Origin: Nocardia brasiliensis IFM 10847
Lineage (GTDB): Bacteria > Actinomycetota > Actinomycetes > Mycobacteriales > Mycobacteriaceae
NCBI RefSeq assembly: GCF_000710915.1
Contig: NZ_BAUA01000104.1
Span: 1 to 64,000 of the forward strand
Direction: 5' to 3'
DNA: 64,000 nucleotides
In this document: positions 17,354 to 26,357 of the stretch, piece by piece
Layout of the letters: each line of letters begins with the position of its first letter
Numbering within the stretch: position 1 is the first letter of the stretch
Program-made: the position numbers and the translations under genes
The notes under the pieces: model-generated
What the model saw: only the letters and a program-made list of their open reading frames with translations
What the model was told of the DNA's origin: nothing
Databases searched by the model: none

Positions 17354-18823
17354 ATGCTCACCGAGACCGTGTCCGCCGCGGAGCGGGCCGTAATCGACAC
17401 CGTGCCAACGGGTTTGTATATCGACGGACAGTGGTGCGCGACGAATGCCGAACTGCCCGTGCTGGATCCGGCCACCGGCACCGTGTTGTGCGCGGTCGCC
17501 GATGCGAGACCGCAGGACGGGCTCGACGCGTTGACCGCGGCGCACCAGGCCCAGGCGGCCTGGGCGGCGACACCGCCTCGGGCCCGCGCCGATCTGCTCA
17601 TGCGTGCGCACCACGCGCTGCTCGACGACACCGACCGGCTCGCGCTGATCACGACGCTGGAGATGGGCAAGCCGATCGCCGAGGCGCGCGGCGAAATCAT
17701 CTATGCCGCAGAGTTCTTCCGCTGGTTCGCCGAAGAAGCCGTCCGCTCGGACGGTGGCTACCTGCCCGCCCCGACGGGCGGTTCCCGGTTCCTGGTGACC
17801 AAGCAGCCGGTGGGCCCCAGCCTGCTGATCACGCCGTGGAACTTCCCGATGGCGATGGGCGCGCGCAAGATCGCGCCCGCGCTCGCCGCCGGCTGCACCT
17901 GTGTGGTGAAACCCGCTGAGCAGACGCCGTTGTCGATGCTCGCGCTCGCCGATCTGCTCGATCGCGCCGGGCTGCCGCGCGGTGTCGTGAACGTGCTGAC
18001 CACCGCCGACCCCGGTGCGCTGATGACGCCGCTGATCTTGGACGAGCGCTCGCGCAAACTGTCTTTCACCGGTTCCACCGCCGTCGGCAAACGCCTGCTC
18101 GAGCAGTGCGCGCGCACGGTCATGCGCACCTCGATGGAGCTCGGCGGCAACGCGGCGTTCATCGTGTTCGACGACGCGGATCTGGACGAGGCCGTCGAGG
18201 GCGCGCTCGCGGCCAAGATGCGCAATATCGGGCAGGCCTGCACGGCGGCGAACCGGATCTTCGTGCAGCGCGGCATCGTCGACGAGTTCGCCGCCCGGCT
18301 CGCCGAGCGGATGGCGGCCTTGCCGATGGGGCGTGGCACCGAGCCGGGGGTTGTCGTCGGCCCGTTGATCGACGCCGACGCGGTCACGAAGGTCACCGAA
18401 CTCGTCGCCGACGCGCGCCGCCGTGGCGCCCGCGTGCTCACCGGCGCCACCGTGCTCGACGGGCCCGGCAACTTCTATCCGGCGACGGTGCTGGTCGGCG
18501 TGCCCGACGATGCGGCGATGTGCCACACCGAGATCTTCGGCCCGGTCGCCTCGATCACGACCTTCGACACCGAGGACGAGGTGGTCGCCCGCGCCAACAA
18601 CACGCCCTACGGCCTGGTCGGCTACGTCTTCACCGAGCAATTGCGCCGCGGCCTGCGTGTGTGCGAGGCCTTGGAAACCGGCATGGTCGGGCTCAATCAG
18701 GGCGTGGTGTCCAACCCGGCCGCACCGTTCGGCGGTGTCAAGGAATCCGGGCTCGGCCGCGAAGGCGGGATGATCGGCATCGACGAATTCCTCGAGACCA
18801 AATACATCGGAGTGCGACTGTGA
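17354..18823 (+). CDS. NAD(P)-dependent aldehyde dehydrogenase (succinate-semialdehyde type)
   Basis: Oxidises an aldehyde, most likely a dicarboxylic semialdehyde, to the acid. In this 489-residue protein: LLITPWNFPMAMGARKIAPA (Asn of the active site), KPAEQTPLSM, SFTGSTAVGKRL (cofactor binding), the general-base Glu in MELGGNAAFIVFDDADLDEA, and the catalytic Cys in NIGQACTAANRIFVQ. It ends with the usual GVKESGLGREGG. ATG 17354 has AAAGGAG at 17337-17343, so the longer open frame upstream is not used. The TGA overlaps the GTG of the next gene (GTGA). With the divergent aminotransferase it forms a GABA-shunt-like pair. Confidence 0.93.
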   Translation: MLTETVSAAERAVIDTVPTGLYIDGQWCATNAELPVLDPATGTVLCAVADARPQDGLDALTAAHQAQAAWAATPPRARADLLMRAHHALLDDTDRLALITTLEMGKPIAEARGEIIYAAEFFRWFAEEAVRSDGGYLPAPTGGSRFLVTKQPVGPSLLITPWNFPMAMGARKIAPALAAGCTCVVKPAEQTPLSMLALADLLDRAGLPRGVVNVLTTADPGALMTPLILDERSRKLSFTGSTAVGKRLLEQCARTVMRTSMELGGNAAFIVFDDADLDEAVEGALAAKMRNIGQACTAANRIFVQRGIVDEFAARLAERMAALPMGRGTEPGVVVGPLIDADAVTKVTELVADARRRGARVLTGATVLDGPGNFYPATVLVGVPDDAAMCHTEIFGPVASITTFDTEDEVVARANNTPYGLVGYVFTEQLRRGLRVCEALETGMVGLNQGVVSNPAAPFGGVKESGLGREGGMIGIDEFLETKYIGVRL

Positions 18824-19896
18824 CAGCGCCCAGGTACCGCATCGCGACCATCCCCGGCGACGGCATCGGCGTGGACGTCACCGCCGCTGCCGTCTCGGTG
18901 CTCGACGCCGTGCTGCCCGGTCTCGAGTGGACCGAATTCGATTGGTCCTGCGCGAATTATCTGACCACCGGCCGGATGATGCCCCCCGACGGTCCCGAAC
19001 AGCTCGCCGGCTTCGACGCGATCCTGCTCGGCGCCGTCGGCTTTCCCGGTGTGCCCGACCATGTTTCGCTGTGGGGCCTGCTGATTCCGTTGCGCCGTGC
19101 CTTCGGTCAGTACGTCAATCTGCGCCCGGTCCGGCTGCTGCCCGGCACCGAGTCGGCGCTGCGCGGGCGCGGCGCCGAGGATCTGGACCTCCTCATCGTG
19201 CGGGAGAACTCCGAGGGCGAATACTCCGAGATCGGCGGCACGCACAATCCGGGCCGCGCGGACGAGTTCGTGCTCCAGGAGTCGGTGTTCACCCGGGTCG
19301 GGTGTGAACGGATCATCCGGTACGCGTTCGAGCGGGCTCGGGAACGCGGCGGCCGGCTGTGCTCGGCCACCAAATCGAACGGTCTGATCCACTCGATGCC
19401 CTACTGGGACAGCGTGTTCGAACGGATCGCCGCCGACTACCCCGATGTGCAGACCCGGCAGATGCACGTGGACGCGCTCGCGGCGGAGATCGTGCTGCAC
19501 CCGGATCGGCTTGACGTGATCGTGGGTTCGAACCTGTTCGGCGACATCCTGTCCGACCTCGCCGCGGCCGTGACCGGCGGCCTCGGGCTCGCCCCCTCGG
19601 GCAACATCAACCCCGAGCGCACCGCACCGTCGATGTTCGAGGCGGTGCACGGCAGCGCGCCCGATATCGCGGGCCAGGGCATCGCCGATCCGATCGCGCA
19701 GATCCTCGCGGGCGCAATGCTGCTCGACCACCTCGGCGAAACCGCCGCGGCGGCCGCGGTGGACCGGGCGGTGTGCGACGTACTCGGCACAGGCGAAGTG
19801 CGCACGCCGGATCTGGGTGGCGACGCGACCACGACCGAACTCGCCGCCGCCATCGCGGACCGCGCCACCGAATTGGTCGCTTCCCCGCCGGGCTAA
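18820..19896 (+). CDS. Tartrate/D-malate dehydrogenase (isopropylmalate dehydrogenase family)
   Basis: A metal- and NAD-dependent beta-decarboxylating dehydrogenase of 358 residues. Seen: IPGDGIGVDV at the N-terminus, NLRPVRLLPGTESALRGR, LLIVRENSEGEYSEIGGTHN, TKSNGLIHSMPYWDSVF with the catalytic Lys, VIVGSNLFGDILSDLAAAV with the Mg-binding Asp, and FEAVHGSAPDIAGQGIADP. The WGLLIPLRRAFGQYVNLRP region fits the tartrate/D-malate subgroup rather than LeuB. GTG 18820 overlaps the aldehyde dehydrogenase stop by four bases. It could convert D-malate or a related 2-hydroxy diacid to pyruvate and CO2, giving the cluster an exit to central metabolism. Confidence 0.9.
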   Translation: MTAPRYRIATIPGDGIGVDVTAAAVSVLDAVLPGLEWTEFDWSCANYLTTGRMMPPDGPEQLAGFDAILLGAVGFPGVPDHVSLWGLLIPLRRAFGQYVNLRPVRLLPGTESALRGRGAEDLDLLIVRENSEGEYSEIGGTHNPGRADEFVLQESVFTRVGCERIIRYAFERARERGGRLCSATKSNGLIHSMPYWDSVFERIAADYPDVQTRQMHVDALAAEIVLHPDRLDVIVGSNLFGDILSDLAAAVTGGLGLAPSGNINPERTAPSMFEAVHGSAPDIAGQGIADPIAQILAGAMLLDHLGETAAAAAVDRAVCDVLGTGEVRTPDLGGDATTTELAAAIADRATELVASPPG

Positions 19897-19933
19897 GGCT
19901 GGAATCAGTTGACCCGCAACAGTTTTCCGTTGC

Positions 19934-20704
19934 TCAGGTGGTCAACCAGATGGCCTCGGCCGCGGGACGGCCGAGGTCGGTGGGCGTTTCCCCGCCGCCG
20001 ATGCGAATCGCGATGGTGCCCGCGAAGTCCCGGCGTTCGACCACGGTGATCGCGGTGTCCAGGGCGATGCCCACGGAGTCGAAATAGCGCAGCATGTCCG
20101 GATCCGAATCGGAGATGCGCGCGACCCGGCCCGCCTCGCCCGCGTGGAAGTCGCTGAGCTGACGAGCCGGCGGCGTGGGGACCGCGCCGTCCACCGACGG
20201 GATGGGGTCGCCGTGCGGATCCCGGTCGGGATGACCGAGTTTCGCGTCGATGCGCGCCACCAGCAGTTCCGAGACCGCGTGCTCGAGCACCTCGGCCTCG
20301 TCGTGCACCTCGTCCCAGCCGTAGCCGAGCTCGTTGACCAGGAAGGTCTCGATCAGCCGGTGCCGGCGCACCATCGCGATGGCGGCGCGGCGGCCGCCCT
20401 CGGTGAGCGTGATCGACCCGTAGCGGGCGTGCTCGACCAAGCCTTGGTCGGCGAGTTTGCGCACCGCCTCGGACACCGTGGACGCGGAGACCCCGATCCG
20501 TTCCGCGAGCAGTTTGGTCGACACCTTCTCCTGCGACCATTCCTGCGCGGTCCAGATCACCTTCAGATAGTCCTGCGCCACCGAGGAGAGCACCGGCGCG
20601 ATGGTCGCGGTGGTGCCGCGGGCCTCGCCCGGCACGGGGGCGTCGGTCAGCTCGCGTCTTGTGGCGATGTCTCGTTTACCGGGCACATACTCGAGCTTAA
20701 GCAC
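19934..20704 (-). CDS. mntR: DtxR-family metalloregulator, MntR/SirR type
   Basis: Mn/Fe-responsive repressor of metal uptake; the mycobacterial homologue at this locus is Rv2788 (SirR). HTH domain: SSVAQDYLKVIWTAQEWSQ ... LAERIGVSASTVSEAVRKL; dimerisation and metal domain: MVRRHRLIETFLVNELGYGW, DEVHDEAEVLEHAVSELLVA, GHPDRDPHGDPIP; C-terminal FeoA/SH3-like domain from about residue 180. The start is uncertain: GTG 20704 (VLKLEYVPGK) is used here, with GTG 20686 or an upstream in-frame codon at 20734 as alternatives, because the N-terminus is variable in the family. Convergent with the malate dehydrogenase gene and divergent from ribF. Confidence 0.9.
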   Translation of the reverse strand: MLKLEYVPGKRDIATRRELTDAPVPGEARGTTATIAPVLSSVAQDYLKVIWTAQEWSQEKVSTKLLAERIGVSASTVSEAVRKLADQGLVEHARYGSITLTEGGRRAAIAMVRRHRLIETFLVNELGYGWDEVHDEAEVLEHAVSELLVARIDAKLGHPDRDPHGDPIPSVDGAVPTPPARQLSDFHAGEAGRVARISDSDPDMLRYFDSVGIALDTAITVVERRDFAGTIAIRIGGGETPTDLGRPAAEAIWLTT

Positions 20705-20868
20705 AGCAGACCCGATTGACACAGCTCGCCGCACAGTGGAACCAGGGTTTCATCACCCGTACACAACTCCGGAAGCTGCGCGTGACATCAGCCACCCTCG
20801 CGGTGGTGTCGGCCCTGGCACCGCCGTTGCGGCGAGCGACTTCGGTCGGACCGGGTTTCCATGCGCGA

Positions 20869-20874
20869 TATAAG
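20869..20874 (+). promoter_or_regulatory. -10 element of ribF, leaderless transcript predicted
   Basis: TATAAG is a good actinobacterial -10. A start about seven bases downstream falls at 20881-20883, on the GTG start codon of ribF, so the mRNA is probably leaderless. No clear -35 is seen. Confidence 0.5.
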
Positions 20875-20882
20875 CTGCGCGT

Positions 20883-21851
20883 GTGCAGAGATGGCGAGGT
20901 CTCGATGACGTGCCCGCGGACTGGGGCCGATGTGTACTGACGATCGGTGTGTTCGACGGTGTGCACCGCGGACATGCGCAGTTGATCAGCAGAGCGGTCC
21001 AGAAGGCGGCCGCGCGCGGGGTGCCCGCGGTGTTGATGACCTTCGATCCGCATCCGATGGAGGTGGTCCGTCCCGGCTCGCATCCGGCGCAGCTGACCAC
21101 CCTGACCCGCCGCGCCGAGCTGGCCGAGGAATTGGGCGTCGACGTGTTCTGCGTGATGCCGTTCACCCAGGCCTTCATGAAGCTCACGCCCGTGCGCTAC
21201 GTGCACGACCTGCTGGTCGAGCGGCTGCACGTGAGCGAAGTGGTGATCGGCGACAACTTCACCTTCGGCAAGAAGGCGGCGGGCACCGTCGACACCATGC
21301 GTGAGCTCGGCAAGCGCTGGGGCTTCGAGGTCGACGGCGTCAAGCTGCTCGGCGAACACGCGGTCACCTTCTCCTCCACCTACATTCGGGCCTGCGTCGA
21401 CGCGGGCGATATGGCCGCCGCGGCCGAGGCGCTCGGGCGGCCGCACCGGGTCGAGGGCGTGGTCGTGCACGGCGACGGGCGCGGGCGCCAGCTCGGCTTC
21501 CCGACCGCGAACGTCGCGCCGCCGATGCACGCCGCGATCCCGGCCGACGGCGTGTACGCGGGTTGGTTCACCGTGCTCGGTCCCGGACCGACCATCGGCA
21601 CCGTCACCCCCGGTGAACGCGCGATGGCCGCGATCTCGGTCGGCACCAATCCCACCTTCTCCGGGCGCGCCCGCACGGTCGAGGCATATGTGCTCGACGG
21701 TGAGGCCGACCTCTACGGCCAGCACGTCGCGGTCGATTTCGTCGACCACGTGCGCGGGCAGCGCAAATTCGATTCGATCGATGAACTCATCGAAACCATG
21801 GGTCGCGATGTCGAGAATGCGCGAAAGGTGCTCGCCGCCGAGGACAAGTGA
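20883..21851 (+). CDS. ribF: Bifunctional riboflavin kinase/FAD synthetase
   Basis: Makes FMN and FAD from riboflavin and ATP. The 322-residue protein starts MQRWRGLDDVPADWGR, almost as in mycobacteria. N-terminal FAD synthetase (nucleotidyltransferase) domain: TIGVFDGVHRGHAQLI and VIGDNFTFGKKAAG, with SSTYIRACVDAGD at its end. C-terminal kinase domain: GRQLGFPTANV, the substrate-binding SVGTNPTFSG and YVLDGEADLYGQHVAVDFV. GTG 20883 is supported by conservation and by the -10 just upstream. Precedes rpsO as in mycobacteria. Confidence 0.97.
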   Translation: MQRWRGLDDVPADWGRCVLTIGVFDGVHRGHAQLISRAVQKAAARGVPAVLMTFDPHPMEVVRPGSHPAQLTTLTRRAELAEELGVDVFCVMPFTQAFMKLTPVRYVHDLLVERLHVSEVVIGDNFTFGKKAAGTVDTMRELGKRWGFEVDGVKLLGEHAVTFSSTYIRACVDAGDMAAAAEALGRPHRVEGVVVHGDGRGRQLGFPTANVAPPMHAAIPADGVYAGWFTVLGPGPTIGTVTPGERAMAAISVGTNPTFSGRARTVEAYVLDGEADLYGQHVAVDFVDHVRGQRKFDSIDELIETMGRDVENARKVLAAEDK

Positions 21852-22014
21852 ATCCGCCGGTGCATGGCATCCGACCGGGTGAATCGACCGCGATTCGGTC
21901 TACCGCGCCCGGTCCGGTAAGGTAGATCCTCGGGTTTGCTGCGGTCCGCGGCGGCGCCCGCACCCGGGTAACCGGAAATTCGAGCGCGGCACTGAAATAG
22001 GGAGTGGATGCCTC

Positions 22015-22284
22015 ATGGCTCTGACCACTGAGCAGAAGTCGGCGATCCTGAAGGAATACGGCCTGCACGAGAAGGACACCGGTTCGCCGGAGGCCCAGAT
22101 CGCGCTGCTGTCCAAGCGGATCTCCGATCTCACCGAGCACCTGAAGGTGCACAAGCACGACCACCACACCCGGCACGGCCTGCTCGCGCTGATCGGTCGT
22201 CGTCGTCGGCTCTCGAAGTACCTGGCCGCCAACGACATCCAGCGCTACCGCTCGCTCATCGAGCGTCTGGGCCTGCGTCGCTGA
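22015..22284 (+). CDS. rpsO: 30S ribosomal protein S15
   Basis: Primary 16S rRNA-binding protein of the central domain. The 89-residue sequence is typical: MALTTEQKSAILKEYGLHE, DTGSPEAQIALLSKRISDL, HLKVHKHDHHTRHGLLALIG and the end RYRSLIERLGLRR. Start ATG 22015 follows GGGAGTGG. A likely promoter lies near 21890-21925. A perfect terminator hairpin follows 39 bases after the stop, before the pnp leader. Confidence 0.99.
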   Translation: MALTTEQKSAILKEYGLHEKDTGSPEAQIALLSKRISDLTEHLKVHKHDHHTRHGLLALIGRRRRLSKYLAANDIQRYRSLIERLGLRR

Positions 22285-22323
22285 GTTCGCGTAGTACCGG
22301 TTACCGGAGGTAGCCGGAACCCG

Positions 22324-22356
22324 GCCAACGGGGAGACGTACAATCTCCCCGTTGGC
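22324..22356 (+). terminator. Hairpin terminator after rpsO
   Basis: Perfect 13-bp stem GCCAACGGGGAGA/TCTCCCCGTTGGC (22324-22336 and 22344-22356) with loop CGTACAA, followed by TATTCG. It separates rpsO from the pnp leader; in other actinobacteria a hairpin here also affects pnp expression through RNase cleavage. Confidence 0.8.
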
Positions 22357-22439
22357 TATTCGTGTATGGGGGCGACAGCGGATTCGTGCGTCCGATACAC
22401 GACGACATTTGGACAGCCGTAAGTACCCGCCCGCGTGGC

Positions 22440-22655
22440 GTCGGTCTTCGGTAGTGGCCTCCCGGCAGGGGATAGACCGCCGGCGGGCTTCGATCGATGA
22501 CCGCCTCCGCGTCGCCGTGATCCAAGGGGATTCGGCCGGGTCTGCGCGTCGCAGCCAGGAGGGTTGCCGCGCGTCCGTACCCAGGTACGGCTGACGAAGC
22601 GCCGGATCGCGCCGCCCAAGCGCTCGAGCCGGCGAAAGACGAGAGGTTGAGACAA
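22440..22655 (+). ncRNA. Actino-pnp cis-regulatory RNA leader of pnp
   Basis: The 300 bases before pnp are not protein-coding in character but hold the blocks characteristic of the conserved Actino-pnp 5'-UTR motif: GGTAGTGGCCTCCCGGCAGG near 22456, the region CCGCCGGCGGG, and GCGAAAGACGAGAGG just before the start. The motif is known from PNPase leaders of Actinomycetales and is presumed to mediate autoregulation by RNase cleavage. Boundaries are approximate; structure was judged by eye. Confidence 0.65.
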
Positions 22656-22659
22656 GAGA

Positions 22660-24951
22660 ATGACCGAAACAACTGAACGCAAGTCCTCGGCCGTAGAGGT
22701 CGAGCCCGGTGTGTTCGAATCCGTCGCGCTGATCGACAACGGCACGCTCGGTACCCGCACCGTCCGCTTCGAGACCGGCCGGCTCGCCCGGCAGGCCGCC
22801 GGCGCGGTCGTCGCCTACCTGGACGACGAGACCATGCTGCTGTCCGCCACCACCGCGGGCAAATCGCCGAAGGACCAGTTCGACTTCTTCCCGCTGACGG
22901 TCGACGTCGAAGAGCGCATGTACGCCGCGGGCCGCATCCCGGGCTCGTTCTTCCGTCGCGAGGGCCGCCCGTCCACCGACGCGATCCTGACCTGCCGCCT
23001 GATCGACCGTCCGCTGCGCCCGTCGTTCGTCGACGGCCTGCGCAACGAGATCCAGGTCGTCGTCACGGTGCTGAGCCTGGATCCGAACGACCTGTACGAC
23101 GTCGTCGCGATCAACGCCGCGTCCGCCTCCACCCAGATCGCCGGCCTGCCGTTCTCCGGCCCGGTCGGCGGCGTGCGCGTCGCGCTGATCGACGGCCAGT
23201 GGGTCGCGTTCCCGACCGTCGAGCAGCTCGAGGGCGCTGTGTTCGACATGGTCGTCGCGGGTCGCGTGGTCGAGTCCGGTGACGTCGCGATCATGATGGT
23301 CGAGGCCGAGGCCACCGACAAGGTCATCGCGCTGATCGAGGGCGGCGCGCAGGCGCCGACCGAGGCCGTGGTGGCCGAGGGCCTCGAGGCCGCCAAGCCG
23401 TTCATCGCCCGCCTCTGCAAGGCGCAGGCCGACCTCGCCGAGCTGGCCGCCAAGCCGACCGGTGAGTTCCCGCTCTTCCCGCCCTACGAGGCCGATGTCT
23501 ACGAGGCCGTCGAAGGCACCGCCAAGCGTGAGCTGGGCGAGGCGCTCTCGATCGCGGACAAGCAGGAGCGCGAGGCGAAGATCGACGAGATCAAGCTCGA
23601 CGTGCTGTCGCGGCTCGGCGACGACTTCGCCGGCCGCGAGAAGGAACTGGGCGCCGCGTTCCGCTCGGTCACCAAGAAGCTGGTGCGCCAGCGCATCCTG
23701 ACCGACGGCTTCCGCATCGACGGCCGTGGGCTCGCGGACATCCGCGCCCTCTCCGCCGAGGTCGCCGTGGTGCCGCGCGCGCACGGTTCGGCGCTGTTCG
23801 AGCGGGGCGAGACCCAGATCATGGGCGTCACCACCCTCGACATGGTGAAGATGGCCCAGCAGGTCGATTCGCTCGGCCCGGAGACCAGCAAGCGCTACAT
23901 GCACCACTACAACTTCCCGCCGTTCTCCACCGGTGAGACCGGTCGCGTCGGTTCGCCGAAGCGCCGCGAGATCGGCCACGGCGCGCTCGCCGAGCGGGCC
24001 CTGATGCCGGTGCTGCCGAGCCAGGAAGAGTTCCCGTACGCCATCCGTCAGGTCTCGGAAGCGTTGAGCTCCAACGGTTCCACCTCGATGGGCTCGGTCT
24101 GCGCCTCGACCCTGTCGCTGCTCAACGCCGGTGTGCCGCTGAAGGCGCCGGTCGCCGGCATCGCGATGGGCCTGGTGTCGGACACGATCACCAACGACAA
24201 GGGCGAGGACGAGGTGCGCTACGTCGCGCTGACCGACATCCTCGGCGCCGAAGACGCCTTCGGCGACATGGACTTCAAGGTCGCGGGCACCAAGGAGTTC
24301 GTCACCGCGCTGCAGCTCGACACCAAGCTGGACGGCATCCCGTCGCAGGTGCTGGCCGGTGCGCTGAGCCAGGCGCACGACGCGCGCAACACCATCCTGG
24401 AGGTCATGGCCGAGGCCATCGACACCCCGGACGAGATGAGCCAGTACGCGCCGCGGGTCACCGCGATCAAGATCCCGGTCGACAAGATCGGCGAGGTGAT
24501 CGGGCCCAAGGGCAAGGTGATCAACCAGATCACCGAGGAGACCGGCGCCAACATCTCGATCGAGGACGACGGCACGGTCTACGTCGGTGCGACCAACGGC
24601 CCCGCGGCGCAGGCGGCGATCGACCAGATCAACGCCATCGCGAACCCGCAGCTGCCGAAGGTCGGCGAGCGCTTCCTGGGCACGGTCGTCAAGACCACCG
24701 CCTTCGGTGCGTTCGTCTCGCTGCTGCCGGGCCGCGACGGCCTGGTGCACATCTCCAAGCTGGGCAACGGCAAGCGCGTGGCGAAGGTCGAAGACGTGGT
24801 GAACGTCGGCGACAAGCTGCGTGTGGAGATCGCCGATATCGACAACCGCGGCAAGATCTCGCTGGTTCCGGTCGAAGAGGAGACTGCCGAATCGGCCGCC
24901 GCGCCTGCCGATGCCGAGACCGTTGATGCGGGCGCGGCAGGGGCAGAGTAG
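22660..24951 (+). CDS. pnp: Polyribonucleotide nucleotidyltransferase (PNPase/GpsI)
   Basis: 3'-5' phosphorolytic exoribonuclease and RNA polymerase of the degradosome. The 763-residue protein has two RNase PH-like cores (first: TAGKSPKDQFDFFPLTVDVE, RPLRPSFVDGLRNE; second: GRGLADIRALSAEV, SPKRREIGHGALAERAL, SNGSTSMGSVCASTLSLL with catalytic residues), a KH domain (IGEVIGPKGKVINQITEETG) and an S1 domain (GTVVKTTAFGAFVSLLPGRD). The Ala/Glu-rich tail is typical of actinobacteria. Start ATG 22660 follows GAGAGGTTGAGACAAGAGA. Preceded by the Actino-pnp leader; pepR follows closely. Confidence 0.98.
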   Translation: MTETTERKSSAVEVEPGVFESVALIDNGTLGTRTVRFETGRLARQAAGAVVAYLDDETMLLSATTAGKSPKDQFDFFPLTVDVEERMYAAGRIPGSFFRREGRPSTDAILTCRLIDRPLRPSFVDGLRNEIQVVVTVLSLDPNDLYDVVAINAASASTQIAGLPFSGPVGGVRVALIDGQWVAFPTVEQLEGAVFDMVVAGRVVESGDVAIMMVEAEATDKVIALIEGGAQAPTEAVVAEGLEAAKPFIARLCKAQADLAELAAKPTGEFPLFPPYEADVYEAVEGTAKRELGEALSIADKQEREAKIDEIKLDVLSRLGDDFAGREKELGAAFRSVTKKLVRQRILTDGFRIDGRGLADIRALSAEVAVVPRAHGSALFERGETQIMGVTTLDMVKMAQQVDSLGPETSKRYMHHYNFPPFSTGETGRVGSPKRREIGHGALAERALMPVLPSQEEFPYAIRQVSEALSSNGSTSMGSVCASTLSLLNAGVPLKAPVAGIAMGLVSDTITNDKGEDEVRYVALTDILGAEDAFGDMDFKVAGTKEFVTALQLDTKLDGIPSQVLAGALSQAHDARNTILEVMAEAIDTPDEMSQYAPRVTAIKIPVDKIGEVIGPKGKVINQITEETGANISIEDDGTVYVGATNGPAAQAAIDQINAIANPQLPKVGERFLGTVVKTTAFGAFVSLLPGRDGLVHISKLGNGKRVAKVEDVVNVGDKLRVEIADIDNRGKISLVPVEEETAESAAAPADAETVDAGAAGAE

Positions 24952-24962
24952 TACTTGTCTCT

Positions 24963-26333
24963 GTGACGAAGAAGAAGACGACAGCCCCTCTGCTCCGCCG
25001 CGAGCAGGGGGGTTCGTCTGTGGAGCTGCGGGCGAACATGATTGATCCCGGCGTACAGCGCACCGTGCTACCCGGCGGGCTGCGCGTGGTCACCGAGCAC
25101 GTGCCCGGCGTGCGTTCGGCCTCGATCGGCGTCTGGGTGGGCGTGGGTTCACGCGACGAAGGTCCGACCGTCGCCGGTGCGGCCCACTTCCTCGAGCACC
25201 TGCTGTTCAAGGCGACGCCGACGCGCACCGCGCTCGATATCGCGCAGGCGATGGACGCGGTCGGTGGCGAGCTCAACGCGTTCACCGCGAAAGAGCAGAC
25301 CTGTTACTACGCGCATGTGCTCGACGAGGATCTGCCGCTGGCCGTCGACATGGTCTCCGATGTGGTGCTCAACGGGCTGTGCCGCGCCGCCGACGTCGAC
25401 GTGGAACGGCAGGTGGTGCTCGAGGAGATCGCCATGCGCGACGACGACCCGGAGGACGTGGTCGGCGACTCGTTCCTGTCCGCGCTGTTCGGTGATCATC
25501 CGATCGGACGGCCGGTGATCGGCTCCATCGAGTCCATCGAATCGATGCACGCGGCGCAGCTGCGCGGCTTCCACCTGCGGCGCTACCGGCCGGACCGGAT
25601 GGTCGTCGCGGTCGCGGGCAACGTCGAGCACGACCACACGGTGGAGCTGGTGCACCGGGCGTTCCAGAATCGGCTCGATCCGGCGGCGCAACCCGCCAAA
25701 CGGCGGGAGGGCCGATTCCGGCCGCACAGCGATCCCGAATTGCAGTGGAGCCACCGCGACAGCGAGCAGGCGCATCTGGCGTTCGGGGTGCGCGCCTTCG
25801 GACGGCACGAGGGGGAGCGGCGCTGGCCGCTCTCGGTGCTCAACACCGTGGTCGGCGGAGGACTGAGTTCCCGGTTGTTTCAACGCATCCGGGAGGAACG
25901 CGGGCTCGCCTACTCGGTGTACTCCAGCGTGGACACCTTCGCCGACACCGGGGCGTTCTCGGTGTACATCGGCTGCCAGCCCGAAAACCTGGGCAAGGTG
26001 GCCACGTTGGCCCGCGGCGTGCTCGAAGAGGTTGCGGCCGACGGCATCTCCGATGCCGAGTGCGCCCGCGCCAAGGGGTCGCTGCGCGGCGGTCTGGTGC
26101 TGGGCTTGGAGGATTCGGCGTCCAGGATGAACCGCATCGGCCGCAGCGAGCTCAGCTACGGCAACCATCGCAGCGTGTCGGAAACCCTGGCCCGGATCGA
26201 TGCGGTCACCACCGACGAGGTCTCGGCGATCGCCCGCACCCTGCTGGCCCGCCCCTTCGCGGCGTCGATCGCCGGTCCGTACAAGCGAACCCGGGAAATT
26301 CCCGCCGCCGTCCGGCGGTTGGTCGAGGGCTAG
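24963..26333 (+). CDS. M16 family zinc metallopeptidase (PepR-like)
   Basis: A 456-residue M16-family peptidase; the mycobacterial homologue Rv2782c (pepR) also follows pnp. Catalytic zinc motif HFLEHLLFK (HxxEH) with the distal Glu in VLEEIAMRDDDPEDVV. The second half is the inactive M16 domain, with GGGLSSRLFQRIREERGLAY conserved. GTG 24963 gives an N-terminal basic extension (MTKKKTTAPLLRRE); a later in-frame start at ATG 25041 (MIDPGVQRTVLPGG) is also possible. It is 11 bp from pnp and co-transcribed with it. Substrates are unknown. Confidence 0.93.
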   Translation: MTKKKTTAPLLRREQGGSSVELRANMIDPGVQRTVLPGGLRVVTEHVPGVRSASIGVWVGVGSRDEGPTVAGAAHFLEHLLFKATPTRTALDIAQAMDAVGGELNAFTAKEQTCYYAHVLDEDLPLAVDMVSDVVLNGLCRAADVDVERQVVLEEIAMRDDDPEDVVGDSFLSALFGDHPIGRPVIGSIESIESMHAAQLRGFHLRRYRPDRMVVAVAGNVEHDHTVELVHRAFQNRLDPAAQPAKRREGRFRPHSDPELQWSHRDSEQAHLAFGVRAFGRHEGERRWPLSVLNTVVGGGLSSRLFQRIREERGLAYSVYSSVDTFADTGAFSVYIGCQPENLGKVATLARGVLEEVAADGISDAECARAKGSLRGGLVLGLEDSASRMNRIGRSELSYGNHRSVSETLARIDAVTTDEVSAIARTLLARPFAASIAGPYKRTREIPAAVRRLVEG

Positions 26334-26357
26334 GTCACCTAGGCGCGCGCCGACGGG

